Source: Methylococcaceae bacterium
GTDB lineage: Bacteria; Pseudomonadota; Gammaproteobacteria; Methylococcales; Methylomonadaceae
DNA length: 14,299 bases
Reading direction: 5' to 3'
NCBI GenBank assembly: GCA_013140465.1
Contig: JABFST010000020.1
Coordinates: forward strand, 1 to 14,299
A program made the position numbers and the translations under genes. The notes under the pieces were generated by a model. It was not told the DNA's origin, searched no databases, and saw nothing but the letters and a program-made list of their open reading frames with translations. How positions within the stretch are numbered: the first letter of the stretch is position 1; the number at the start of each line of letters is the position of its first letter. Shown here piece after piece: positions 1-6,333 of this stretch.

Positions 1-64
1 AATTTCTCCTGAACCTGCTTTGCTTAATATGCATAACAGACAAATCTTTTATTATTTTAATCAT
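1..64 (-). CDS. Possible third gene of the defence-like operon, 5' end only
   Basis: On the minus strand an ATG at 64-62 opens a frame with no stop to the window edge (21 codons, beginning MIKIIKDLSV). It lies 34 nt after the stop of the ATPase gene, on the same strand, and is equally AT-rich. The other two minus-strand frames close here: the ATG at 82 is followed by a stop after three codons. A GAGG sequence lies about 12 nt upstream of the start, rather far for a ribosome binding site. No family can be recognised from 21 residues. ATPases of this type often have a downstream nuclease partner in the same operon, so the gene is worth following, but that is inference. The open frame may also be chance. 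Confidence 0.3.
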   Translation of the reverse strand, partial: MIKIIKDLSVMHIKQSRFRRN

Positions 65-98
65 GACTCGTTAATTCCTCATCCAAAATTTTTTGAAT

Positions 99-1844
99 TT
101 AATTATCTATGTCAATATCAGAAATAAATTCTTTACCTGCTGTTTTTTGCTTATCTAATTCCTGTTTTAGCTTTTTAAAAACTTTATAAATAAGAAAATC
201 TTCACTAGTATCAGAATAATCATCTTTTGGATTTAACCTTGAGTTTTCTAAGCCAAATAGCGGCGATGTTACTAAAGTGTTAATCATTAAATGATTTAAA
301 TCTTTTCTAAAGTAGGGATCACTTACTCTTGTTTTTCCATCATCAGAATTTCTGTAAACTCTATAGATTATTGCATTATCTGACGCTCCTTGAATAATGG
401 TTGGGCTATGTGTTGTAAACATAAATTGCACATTGGGGAATAACGATCTTAATTTACTTACTAACACTCTTTCCCATTTAGGATGTAAGTGCAAATCAAT
501 TTCATCAACTAAAACAATTCCATGTAAGTCCTTTATATTTTCAATTTCTGGTTGACTCATCTGGAGGCGACTAAGCAAGTCAACAACAAATATTATAATG
601 CTTTTGTAGCCTTCCGAAAGCTGGTCAAATGTAAGTTGAGTCCCTTTCTCAGTAAAAACTACGTCTTTTCCATGTATGTTTATATTCACATTTCTTTCAA
701 GAAGGTCGTAAAACAATCTTTCTAAGTTTTTTATAGAGAAAAAACTAGATGATTCAGTTAAGCTATTGTCTATTGAATCTCTATTTTTCTCTAACTCCAA
801 AAGTCTCTTATCTTTTAACCAGGAAATGGGGTTTGTTAATGTTTGATCACTATCGAAAAGAGACATAAAGCCATATTTTTCAGCATTATCTGTTGAGTAT
901 CTACCTCGATGCGTCCCATATGCAAAAAAATCACTCAAAAAACCAGTGTTTTTACTATCATAGGTTTTATTTTTACTATCAATACCTATTAACTCTATGT
1001 TATTATTTTTATCAATAATATCAATAGCCTTTCCTGTTTCTTCTTTGTCTGTTGAATTAAGAATATAATACCTATTGAAAGCCAGATAAATAGCCATAAG
1101 AATCAATGATTTTCCATCTCCATTCTCACCTAAAAAATAGACTTCTTTTGCATGTTTTATATGATTAATATTGACTTCTTCTATTGAGAAAAAATTTTTT
1201 ATTTTAACACTATCAATATAACTATTTTCATGTTTTTTTATGCCTTCTAACCATGATTTAAACTCAGTTTCAGTAAGGCTTAACGCTTTATGAAAATTGT
1301 TGATATAACAAATATCATAAAAATCAGATTCTAACAGTCTAACTTTTGTTAGCCTTGAAATACGTTCTTCTAAAACTTGCTTAAATAATTTTCCTACTTC
1401 GAAATTCTGAAAAATTGGTGAAAAATCATAAGGGACACTTTTCATTCGCCTATATGTTGGGGTAGCTGCTCCCGATTCGATTAATGCACTTCTAACATTG
1501 GTATATTGCTTTCCATTCTCAAGTTCAAATATACCTTTCATATTTCCTTTCGAATATTGATTGGCAAATTTTTGAACTATTTCTCCATGTGTGAAAATCA
1601 CTGCAAATAAAGCAAATAATTGTTTTTCATTTGGATAGTTTTGAATTTCAAGCCAATAGTTAGGCAATGGTTCCTCTAATGACTTAATTCCGAGAAAAGA
1701 TTTAAGAATTGGTTCATCAATACCGGCCTCTTTATTTATAAATTTATAAAGAGTTTCTTTATCATAAATTACTTCCATAACCTGAACTACGTCATATTTA
1801 GTCCAAGATGTTCGAACTTTTGTAAAATCTATTTCGCTAGTCAT
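99..1844 (-). CDS. AAA/ABC-type ATPase (AAA_15/AAA_21-like), putative defence ATPase
   Basis: This 581-residue protein has all the motifs of an ABC/SMC-like P-loop ATPase. Walker A is GENGDGKS at residues 239-246. An LSEG signature-like motif is at 409-412. Walker B is GIVLVDEID at 442-450, with D447 and E448. A histidine switch sits in TTHSP at 477-481. The segment SVKIKNFFSIEEV before Walker A is the usual first strands of the RecF/OLD-like fold, and FFAYGTHRGR (306-315) and SPLFGLENS (527-535) are typical of stand-alone AAA_21 proteins. There is no membrane segment. No TOPRIM nuclease domain is evident after the ATPase core, so it is not a full OLD/GajA protein. Residues 1 to about 205 form an N-terminal domain I cannot assign. 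The gene starts 2 nt after the methyltransferase stop, so translation is probably coupled. Such ATPases act as sensors or motors in antiphage systems such as Septu, PARIS and some retrons. The precise role here is inferred. Confidence 0.88.
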   Translation of the reverse strand: MTSEIDFTKVRTSWTKYDVVQVMEVIYDKETLYKFINKEAGIDEPILKSFLGIKSLEEPLPNYWLEIQNYPNEKQLFALFAVIFTHGEIVQKFANQYSKGNMKGIFELENGKQYTNVRSALIESGAATPTYRRMKSVPYDFSPIFQNFEVGKLFKQVLEERISRLTKVRLLESDFYDICYINNFHKALSLTETEFKSWLEGIKKHENSYIDSVKIKNFFSIEEVNINHIKHAKEVYFLGENGDGKSLILMAIYLAFNRYYILNSTDKEETGKAIDIIDKNNNIELIGIDSKNKTYDSKNTGFLSDFFAYGTHRGRYSTDNAEKYGFMSLFDSDQTLTNPISWLKDKRLLELEKNRDSIDNSLTESSSFFSIKNLERLFYDLLERNVNINIHGKDVVFTEKGTQLTFDQLSEGYKSIIIFVVDLLSRLQMSQPEIENIKDLHGIVLVDEIDLHLHPKWERVLVSKLRSLFPNVQFMFTTHSPTIIQGASDNAIIYRVYRNSDDGKTRVSDPYFRKDLNHLMINTLVTSPLFGLENSRLNPKDDYSDTSEDFLIYKVFKKLKQELDKQKTAGKEFISDIDIDN

Positions 1845-1846
1845 TA

Positions 1847-3067
1847 TTATATTGGCTTTCCAACAATCAAATATTCTTTTACTTTTCTAGACTTGTCTTT
1901 AACCCGTCCCATTGTGCTGTGAGTATAATCAGTATATTTTGTAAACACATCATATTTATTTCCCAATGAGTTCTGTGCTATATTTAATATATCTTCAACA
2001 CTTATCATACCAGTATCGCTATAGCTCAAGATGATTTTTGCACTTTTATGTTTAACCCTGATGAACATTTCTCTGAAAGCATTTCGTACCTCTGTTCTTT
2101 TGCAAAAAGGGGATTGATGACGATCACTTCTATAGCGACCTTTGAACAAAACTTCGGGGTAATCATACTTAACCAGAGTTTCTAGAGCATGATAAAACCT
2201 AGAATAATGCACAAAGGCATAAGGTGGATCTGCATATACTAATACTCCAGTGGGAAGATTATCTAAGCATTCACGATAGTCTAATGAAGTTACTATATGT
2301 TTAAAGTCATTTTTACCTAATGATTCTATTAGCTCCGTAAGCTTACTTTTAAAATAAGGTAGTATTTCTTTCTTACGATAAATAATTATATCATTCATTG
2401 AATCTGTATTATTAGCGTCTCTATACTGGGCATAATGTCCTGTGCTTTGCGCATTATATGCCATTGCAAACATCAAGCTTGAAAGTATAGGGTAGTAAAC
2501 AGGAGTCTTAGAATACTCCTCAGCGGCGACCCTTAATGCATCAATCCAAAGGCACTGCTCAAATGACCAATAAGTTCCTGAGTAGTTTTTGATAAAAAGA
2601 TGATGTCCAACATCTTTAAAATCAAGATAAATTAACTTCTGCTGTTGTTGTTCGATAGTATTAAATTCATTTAAACTTTGTTCAAATTCGTAAGGAAATT
2701 GCAAGTTTGGATAGTGTTGGTGAACTCTATCTACATGCTGTTGAGCTACAGTAATAAGATCTTCTATTAATCCTTCAAATTTTTTCCAATTGTAATTACC
2801 AAGGTAGGTTTTTGCTAAGATAGCAGAGTATTCCTGAATATCATTTGAGTACATACTAACATTTTGACCAAGAGCACCACTTAGAATGCTAGTACCTGCA
2901 AATAAATCACATATGGCTTCCCCTTCATATATTTCATTTATGGTATAAACTATGTCTCTTACAAGCTCTCTTTTTGATCCCATGTACTTTATTATGTGAG
3001 GGATATTTAATTTATAATCTAACTTTTTTCTTGTAGGTACTTTGTACTCGTTAAGAATGGTGTTCAT
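1847..3067 (-). CDS. D12-class (Dam-like) adenine-N6 DNA methyltransferase
   Basis: This 406-residue protein would transfer a methyl group from S-adenosylmethionine to adenine N6 in DNA. The motif order is that of alpha-class MTases. Motif X is KYMGSKREL at 27-35. Motif I, the AdoMet-binding loop, is DLFAGTS at 54-60. An ND pair follows at 75-76. The catalytic motif IV is ADPPY at 279-283, and an LSYSD strand lies at 347-351. The roughly 190 residues between motif I and motif IV would hold the target-recognition domain and include a short glutamine run (139-143). It is longer than E. coli Dam (278 aa), as restriction-linked MTases often are. The ATG start has no clear Shine-Dalgarno sequence. 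It is the first gene of the operon, immediately before the ATPase. Low G+C suggests horizontal acquisition. No restriction endonuclease is visible within the window. The recognition sequence cannot be read from the protein. Confidence 0.92.
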   Translation of the reverse strand: MNTILNEYKVPTRKKLDYKLNIPHIIKYMGSKRELVRDIVYTINEIYEGEAICDLFAGTSILSGALGQNVSMYSNDIQEYSAILAKTYLGNYNWKKFEGLIEDLITVAQQHVDRVHQHYPNLQFPYEFEQSLNEFNTIEQQQQKLIYLDFKDVGHHLFIKNYSGTYWSFEQCLWIDALRVAAEEYSKTPVYYPILSSLMFAMAYNAQSTGHYAQYRDANNTDSMNDIIIYRKKEILPYFKSKLTELIESLGKNDFKHIVTSLDYRECLDNLPTGVLVYADPPYAFVHYSRFYHALETLVKYDYPEVLFKGRYRSDRHQSPFCKRTEVRNAFREMFIRVKHKSAKIILSYSDTGMISVEDILNIAQNSLGNKYDVFTKYTDYTHSTMGRVKDKSRKVKEYLIVGKPI

Positions 3068-3103
3068 TATTTAGTTTTTACTTATGCTTTACTATGCGGC
3101 CAA

Positions 3104-3128
3104 TTTTGATGGCAAGTTTTCATCAAAA
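3104..3128. promoter_or_regulatory. Perfect 8-bp inverted repeat upstream of the methyltransferase
   Basis: TTTTGATG at 3104-3111 and CATCAAAA at 3121-3128 are perfect inverted arms separated by 9 nt. They lie 37-61 nt upstream of the methyltransferase ATG, where a promoter or operator would be expected. The arms are long and AT-rich and the spacer is short, so this could be a protein-binding operator, for example for autoregulation of the modification operon, or a weak hairpin. No convincing sigma70 promoter could be fixed next to it. A TTGCCA hexamer inside the repeat (minus strand) is a weak -35 candidate. Confidence 0.4.
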
Positions 3129-3203
3129 ATCAGGCATCGATTACTCCTCAGCATCATTACTTGAGTGAGGTACAAAGCTTAACTAGTGAGACGTTACTAC
3201 GCC

Positions 3204-3256
3204 GTGTGTTTAAAAGTAACCCGTAAGGGCGTACCACTGTATGGTGTATCGCGCTT
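3204..3256. repeat. Left-flanking part of repeat copy A
   Basis: GTGTGTTTAAAAGT at 3204-3217 recurs as GTGCGTTTAAAAGT at 10244-10257 (13 of 14 identical). In both places exactly 39 nt separate it from the GAGACTGTG end of the repeat element. The 39-nt segment itself is not conserved. Here it contains CCCGTAAGGG (3220-3229) and the small hairpin ACCA-CTGTA-TGGT. The equal spacing suggests that the repeated unit extends further left than its inverted-repeat end. Apart from the inverted repeat at 3104-3128, I see nothing gene-like between 3068 and 3203. Confidence 0.5.
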
Positions 3257-3376
3257 GAGACTGTGAAAGTATTGCCAATAATCACTAAAAACAGCGGAAA
3301 ATACGCCGTAAGTCATTAATTCTTAGCCGTCGAAAAATCAATTTTTTGCCTAAGTTTGGAATACTTTCACAGCCTC
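3257..3376. repeat. Repeat element copy A with 17-bp terminal inverted repeats
   Basis: The left end GAGACTGTGAAAGTATT (3257-3273) is matched by the inverted right end AATACTTTCACAGCCTC (3360-3376), with 16 of 17 positions identical. The first 19 bases are identical to copy B at 10297-10315, and similarity continues for about 15 more bases. The 120-bp length, the terminal repeats and the lack of coding capacity fit a MITE-like, non-autonomous element. I see no target-site duplication, and no transposase in the window carries matching ends. It lies between the AT-rich methyltransferase operon and fabI. Confidence 0.65.
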
Positions 3377-3412
3377 GTTAGCAATCCACCAAAGCGAAGC
3401 CTAGATCCCGCA

Positions 3413-3475
3413 TTGGGCATAGCGGTTTGCTACCGCGACCCGATAGGGCACGAAGTGAAACCGCCCTACGCCCAA
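3413..3475. terminator. Long imperfect hairpin after fabI, possibly a dispersed repeat
   Basis: The arm TTGGGCATAGCGGTTT (3413-3428) pairs with AAACCGCCCTACGCCCAA (3458-3475), allowing a 2-nt bulge and one mismatch. A smaller CCC-GATA-GGG hairpin (3439-3448) sits in the loop. The structure begins 4 nt beyond the fabI stop codon, so it would be the 3' end of the fabI transcript and could terminate it or protect it. No T-tract follows on the minus strand, so it is not a classical intrinsic terminator. The sequence resembles a dispersed extragenic palindrome, but only one full copy is present here. Confidence 0.45.
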
Positions 3476-3479
3476 CCCC

Positions 3480-4265
3480 TCAAGAAGACGAAGCCAACCC
3501 CGCAATGTTATACCCACAATCCACATAGGTAATCTCACCCGTAATCCCTGAGGCCAAATCTGAACACATAAATGCCGCCGCATTGCCGACTTCTTCTATG
3601 GTGACGTTGCGTTTTAACGGCGCGGTGTCTGAGGCTTTGTTGAGCATGGCTTTGAAGTCGTTGATGCCGGAGGCTGCTAAGGTTCTGATGGGGCCTGCGG
3701 AAATGGCGTTGACGCGGGTGCCTTCTGCGCCTAAGGCGACTGCCATGTAACGGACATTGGCTTCTAGGCTGGCTTTGGCGACACCCATGACGTTGTAGTT
3801 GGGGATGGCGCGTTCTGCACCTAAATAGGTTAAGGTCAACAAAGAGCCGTTGCGGCCTTGCATCAGTGCGCGTCCGGCTTTGGCTAAGGCGGTGAAGCTG
3901 TACGAGCTGACATCGTGGGCGACTTGGAAGTTTTCGCGGGTGGTTACGTCTACATAATCGCCGTTGAGGGCATCGCGTGGGGCGAAGGCGACGGAATGGA
4001 CGATGCAATCCAAGCCATCCCAGTGTTCGGCGAGTTTGGCAAACACGTTGGCGATGTGGTCATCGATGCTGACATCACATTCCAGGACGATGCTGGAATT
4101 GCATTGTGCCGCCATTTCTTCGACGCGGCTTTGCAATTTTTCGTTTTGGAAGGTGAACGCCAACTCGGCGCCTTCGCGGTGCATGGCTTGCGCGATACCC
4201 CAAGCAATAGAACGGTTACTGGCTAAACCGACGATTAAAACTCGTTTCCCCTGCATGAATCCCAT
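3480..4265 (-). CDS. fabI: Enoyl-[acyl-carrier-protein] reductase (NADH), FabI
   Basis: FabI reduces the trans-2-enoyl-ACP double bond in the last step of each cytosolic fatty acid elongation cycle. The 261-residue protein matches E. coli FabI (262 aa) nearly end to end. It has MGFMQGKR at the start, the SDR cofactor loop [13 protein letters not shown] (13-25), [10 protein letters not shown] (91-100), and [20 protein letters not shown] (147-166). The last segment holds Y147, Y157 and K164, equivalent to the E. coli active-site Tyr146, Tyr156 and Lys163. [16 protein letters not shown] (185-200) is the conserved substrate-loop region. The ATG start fits the family and has a GGGGAAAG Shine-Dalgarno about 5 nt upstream (4270-4277). 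It is transcribed alone, divergently from the peptide transporter operon. With all catalytic residues present, the enzyme should be active. Confidence 0.98.
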   Translation of the reverse strand: MGFMQGKRVLIVGLASNRSIAWGIAQAMHREGAELAFTFQNEKLQSRVEEMAAQCNSSIVLECDVSIDDHIANVFAKLAEHWDGLDCIVHSVAFAPRDALNGDYVDVTTRENFQVAHDVSSYSFTALAKAGRALMQGRNGSLLTLTYLGAERAIPNYNVMGVAKASLEANVRYMAVALGAEGTRVNAISAGPIRTLAASGINDFKAMLNKASDTAPLKRNVTIEEVGNAAAFMCSDLASGITGEITYVDCGYNIAGLASSS

Positions 4266-4277
4266 AGGTCTTTCCCC

Positions 4278-4306
4278 TTATTATTTAAATGGCTAGTTGT
4301 TATAAT
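4278..4306 (+). promoter_or_regulatory. Candidate sigma70 promoter for the peptide transporter operon
   Basis: A perfect TATAAT at 4301-4306 is preceded, with 17-bp spacing, by TTATTA at 4278-4283 (3 of 6 to TTGACA). It points toward the solute-binding protein gene and would leave a leader of about 155 nt containing the inverted repeat at 4378-4398. The -35 is poor, and the site overlaps the region where the fabI promoter must lie. Confidence 0.4.
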
Positions 4307-4311
4307 GTTAA
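4283..4311 (-). promoter_or_regulatory. Candidate fabI promoter, overlapping the divergent one
   Basis: Read on the minus strand, TTAACA (4311-4306, 5 of 6 to consensus) and TTAAAT (4288-4283, 4 of 6) are separated by 17 bp. Transcription would start near 4276, leaving only about 10 nt of leader and placing the Shine-Dalgarno at the very 5' end, which is a weakness. An alternative -10, TATAAC (4304-4299), lies in the same stretch but lacks a good -35. Confidence 0.3.
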
Positions 4312-4377
4312 AACCCCATCAAGACGGCTTGAAACGCCTCAAATACCTGTCATTCATGAGATTAAAGTCGCGGAAGT

Positions 4378-4398
4378 ATCACTGATAGCTTTAGTGAT
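4378..4398. promoter_or_regulatory. Short inverted repeat in the leader of the transporter operon
   Basis: ATCACT (4378-4383) and AGTGAT (4393-4398) are perfect inverted arms around a 9-nt spacer, within the wider near-palindrome ACTGATAGCTTTAGT. It lies about 70-95 nt upstream of the solute-binding protein start and could be an operator or a leader hairpin. The arms are only 6 bp, so chance is possible. The rest of 4266-4470 shows only the candidate promoters. Confidence 0.25.
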
Positions 4399-4470
4399 GT
4401 CCAGCACTTTGTCGGCTTGACCTTTGATGCCTGTGCGGCTGTTAAAACCACCATAATCCCTTCTGAATTT

Positions 4471-6321
4471 ATGCAAAATCAACTCACCCTTAAAGATTGG
4501 ACTCTGTTTGGCCTATTGGGCTTGCTGATTGTGTTGCTGGTGTTGTCGATGTACCAAATCGATAGGCAATGGCTGAAACTGAGCGAGATGCAAACCGCGT
4601 TATCCGAACAAGCCAAAGATATGCGCGATTTGCGCACGGCAGTTGCAGCGCGGCCTGTAGCCACAGCCGCCGCCAATCCGGTAGCCGATAAAACCGTCGC
4701 CACGGCTTTTGCGCGTGCGGCTGCGGCTAGCCGCCAGCCCGATTATGCGACGGGCGATTGGAGCGTGGATGCGTTTTCTACCAACCTTAAAACCATTACG
4801 CCGCTGGTGTCGTCGGATGCGTATGCGGCGAATGTGCAAAGTTATGTGTTGGAGAGTTTGCTGGCGCGTAATCCCGATACCTTGGCTTGGGAAGGTTTGC
4901 TTGCCAAAAGCTGGACCATCAGCCCCGATGGTTTGGTGATTAGCTTTAAGCTGCGTGACGATGCCCATTTTTCGGATGGCACGCCGCTAACGGCAGAGGA
5001 TGTGGTGTTTTCCTACCGCTTTATTATGACCGATGCGATACAAGCCCCACGCGAACGCGCGTATTTGGAAAAAATAGCCACCGTCAACGCCACCGACAAA
5101 TACACCGTGGTGTTTACGTTTAAAGAACCGTATTTTGAGGCCTTATCCTTAGCGGGTGGTTTAGGGGTTTTGCCCAAACATTTTTACGAACCTTATTTAA
5201 AAAACCCGCAACAGTTTAATGAATCCAAAGGTTTGTTATTAGGCAGCGGGCCGTATAAATTAGCCGACCCTAAAGCGTGGACCCCCGATAAAGGCAATGT
5301 CGAGTTAGTGCGTAACGAACGTTATTGGGGTGATGTGCAGCCCGCGTATAACCGGGTGTTGTGGAAAATCATCCAAAACGACAGCGCGCGGCTAACCACT
5401 TTCCGCAACGGTGATATTGATTCTTATGGCGCCCGTCCGGTGGAATACCAAACCCTTAAGCAAGATGCGCAAATCACCGCCAAAAGCCAAAGCTTTGAAT
5501 ATATGCCGCCTGTGGTGGGTTATAGCTATATAGCCTGGAACCAAGAACGCGCAGGTAAACCCACCCGTTTTGCCGACCCGCGCGTGCGCTTGGCAATGAC
5601 CTATCTGACCGATGTCAGCCGCATTATTAAAGATGTGTTTTTGGGTTATGCCGAACCTGCGCTTAGCCCGTTCAGCCCCACCAGCAAGCAACACGATCCG
5701 GCTTTATCACCGTATGCGTTTGATATTGACAAAGCTAAGGATTTGTTAAAACAAGCAGGTTATGAAGACCGCAACCAAGACGGCGTGTTGGAAGATGGCA
5801 AAGGCCAGCCGTTTGAATTTAAGCTGACGTATTTTCAGGCGAATGAAGACACCAAGCGCATGGTGTTGTTGCTAAAAGATTTATATGCCCGCGCTGGGGT
5901 GCGGATGATTCCGTTTCCGCAAGAATGGCCAGTGATGCTGGAAAATATCGACAAAAAAGATTTTGATGCGATTACCTTGGGTTGGACTAGCGGCATAGAA
6001 ACCGATTTGTTCCAAATTTTTCATAGCTCGCAAGCACAAAGCAAAGGCGATAATTTTACTGGCTATAAAAATCCGGCCTTGGATAAACTCATCGATGCCG
6101 CCCGCCGCAATGTCAATGAAGCCGAGCGTATGCCCTTATGGCAACAAGCCGAACACCTTATATACCAAGACCAGCCCTACACTTTTTTAATGCGCCGCAA
6201 AAGTTTGTTGTTTGTCGATAAGCGCATCCACAACCTGCAAATGACCAAGCTGGGCTTAAACTTGGGCTTTTTGCCACAGGAAAACTATGTGCCTAAAGCC
6301 CAGCAAAAATACACCCAATAA
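4471..6321 (+). CDS. Membrane-anchored peptide ABC transporter solute-binding protein (SBP_bac_5)
   Basis: This 616-residue protein is a family 5 extracellular solute-binding protein, the substrate receptor for peptide, opine or nickel ABC importers, facing the periplasm. Hallmarks are the N-lobe segment ending LAKSWTISPDGL, followed by FKLRDDAHFSDGTPLTAEDV and then SYRFI. Near the middle is LLGSGPYKL, and in the C-lobe FEFKLTYFQANEDTKRM. Residues 10-28 form one hydrophobic helix with no lipobox and no obvious cleavage site. Residues 30-58 are charged and probably coiled-coil, and 59-85 are rich in Ala and Val. It is therefore probably tethered by an uncleaved signal anchor rather than free in the periplasm. 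I chose ATG 4471 because the anchor follows directly. The upstream in-frame TTG at 4417 would add 18 residues with no family support. Neither start has a strong Shine-Dalgarno. It is the first gene of the operon. Its substrate is unknown. Confidence 0.92.
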   Translation: MQNQLTLKDWTLFGLLGLLIVLLVLSMYQIDRQWLKLSEMQTALSEQAKDMRDLRTAVAARPVATAAANPVADKTVATAFARAAAASRQPDYATGDWSVDAFSTNLKTITPLVSSDAYAANVQSYVLESLLARNPDTLAWEGLLAKSWTISPDGLVISFKLRDDAHFSDGTPLTAEDVVFSYRFIMTDAIQAPRERAYLEKIATVNATDKYTVVFTFKEPYFEALSLAGGLGVLPKHFYEPYLKNPQQFNESKGLLLGSGPYKLADPKAWTPDKGNVELVRNERYWGDVQPAYNRVLWKIIQNDSARLTTFRNGDIDSYGARPVEYQTLKQDAQITAKSQSFEYMPPVVGYSYIAWNQERAGKPTRFADPRVRLAMTYLTDVSRIIKDVFLGYAEPALSPFSPTSKQHDPALSPYAFDIDKAKDLLKQAGYEDRNQDGVLEDGKGQPFEFKLTYFQANEDTKRMVLLLKDLYARAGVRMIPFPQEWPVMLENIDKKDFDAITLGWTSGIETDLFQIFHSSQAQSKGDNFTGYKNPALDKLIDAARRNVNEAERMPLWQQAEHLIYQDQPYTFLMRRKSLLFVDKRIHNLQMTKLGLNLGFLPQENYVPKAQQKYTQ

Positions 6322-6333
6322 TAGGATGCGCCC

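Noticed and set aside
99..1844. OLD/Gabija GajA nuclease, or a retron/Septu ATPase
   Set aside because: No TOPRIM domain is evident after the ATPase core, and no reverse transcriptase, HNH or UvrD-like gene is visible in the window. The resemblance is limited to the generic ABC-type ATPase core.
2645..2660. CAA/TTG trinucleotide run in the methyltransferase as a phase-variation tract
   Set aside because: Only about five glutamine codons, and changes in a triplet repeat would keep the frame, so on/off switching is not supported.
3257..3376. Complete insertion sequence
   Set aside because: The element is only 120 bp, has no transposase frame and shows no target-site duplication. It is at most a non-autonomous element.
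3401..3583. Short minus-strand frame of 60 codons across the fabI 3' end
   Set aside because: It overlaps fabI codons in another frame and the hairpin after it, with no ribosome binding site and no family features.
4417..4470. Upstream TTG start for the solute-binding protein
   Set aside because: It would add 18 residues of no recognisable function before the membrane anchor. ATG 4471 puts the anchor at the N-terminus as expected.
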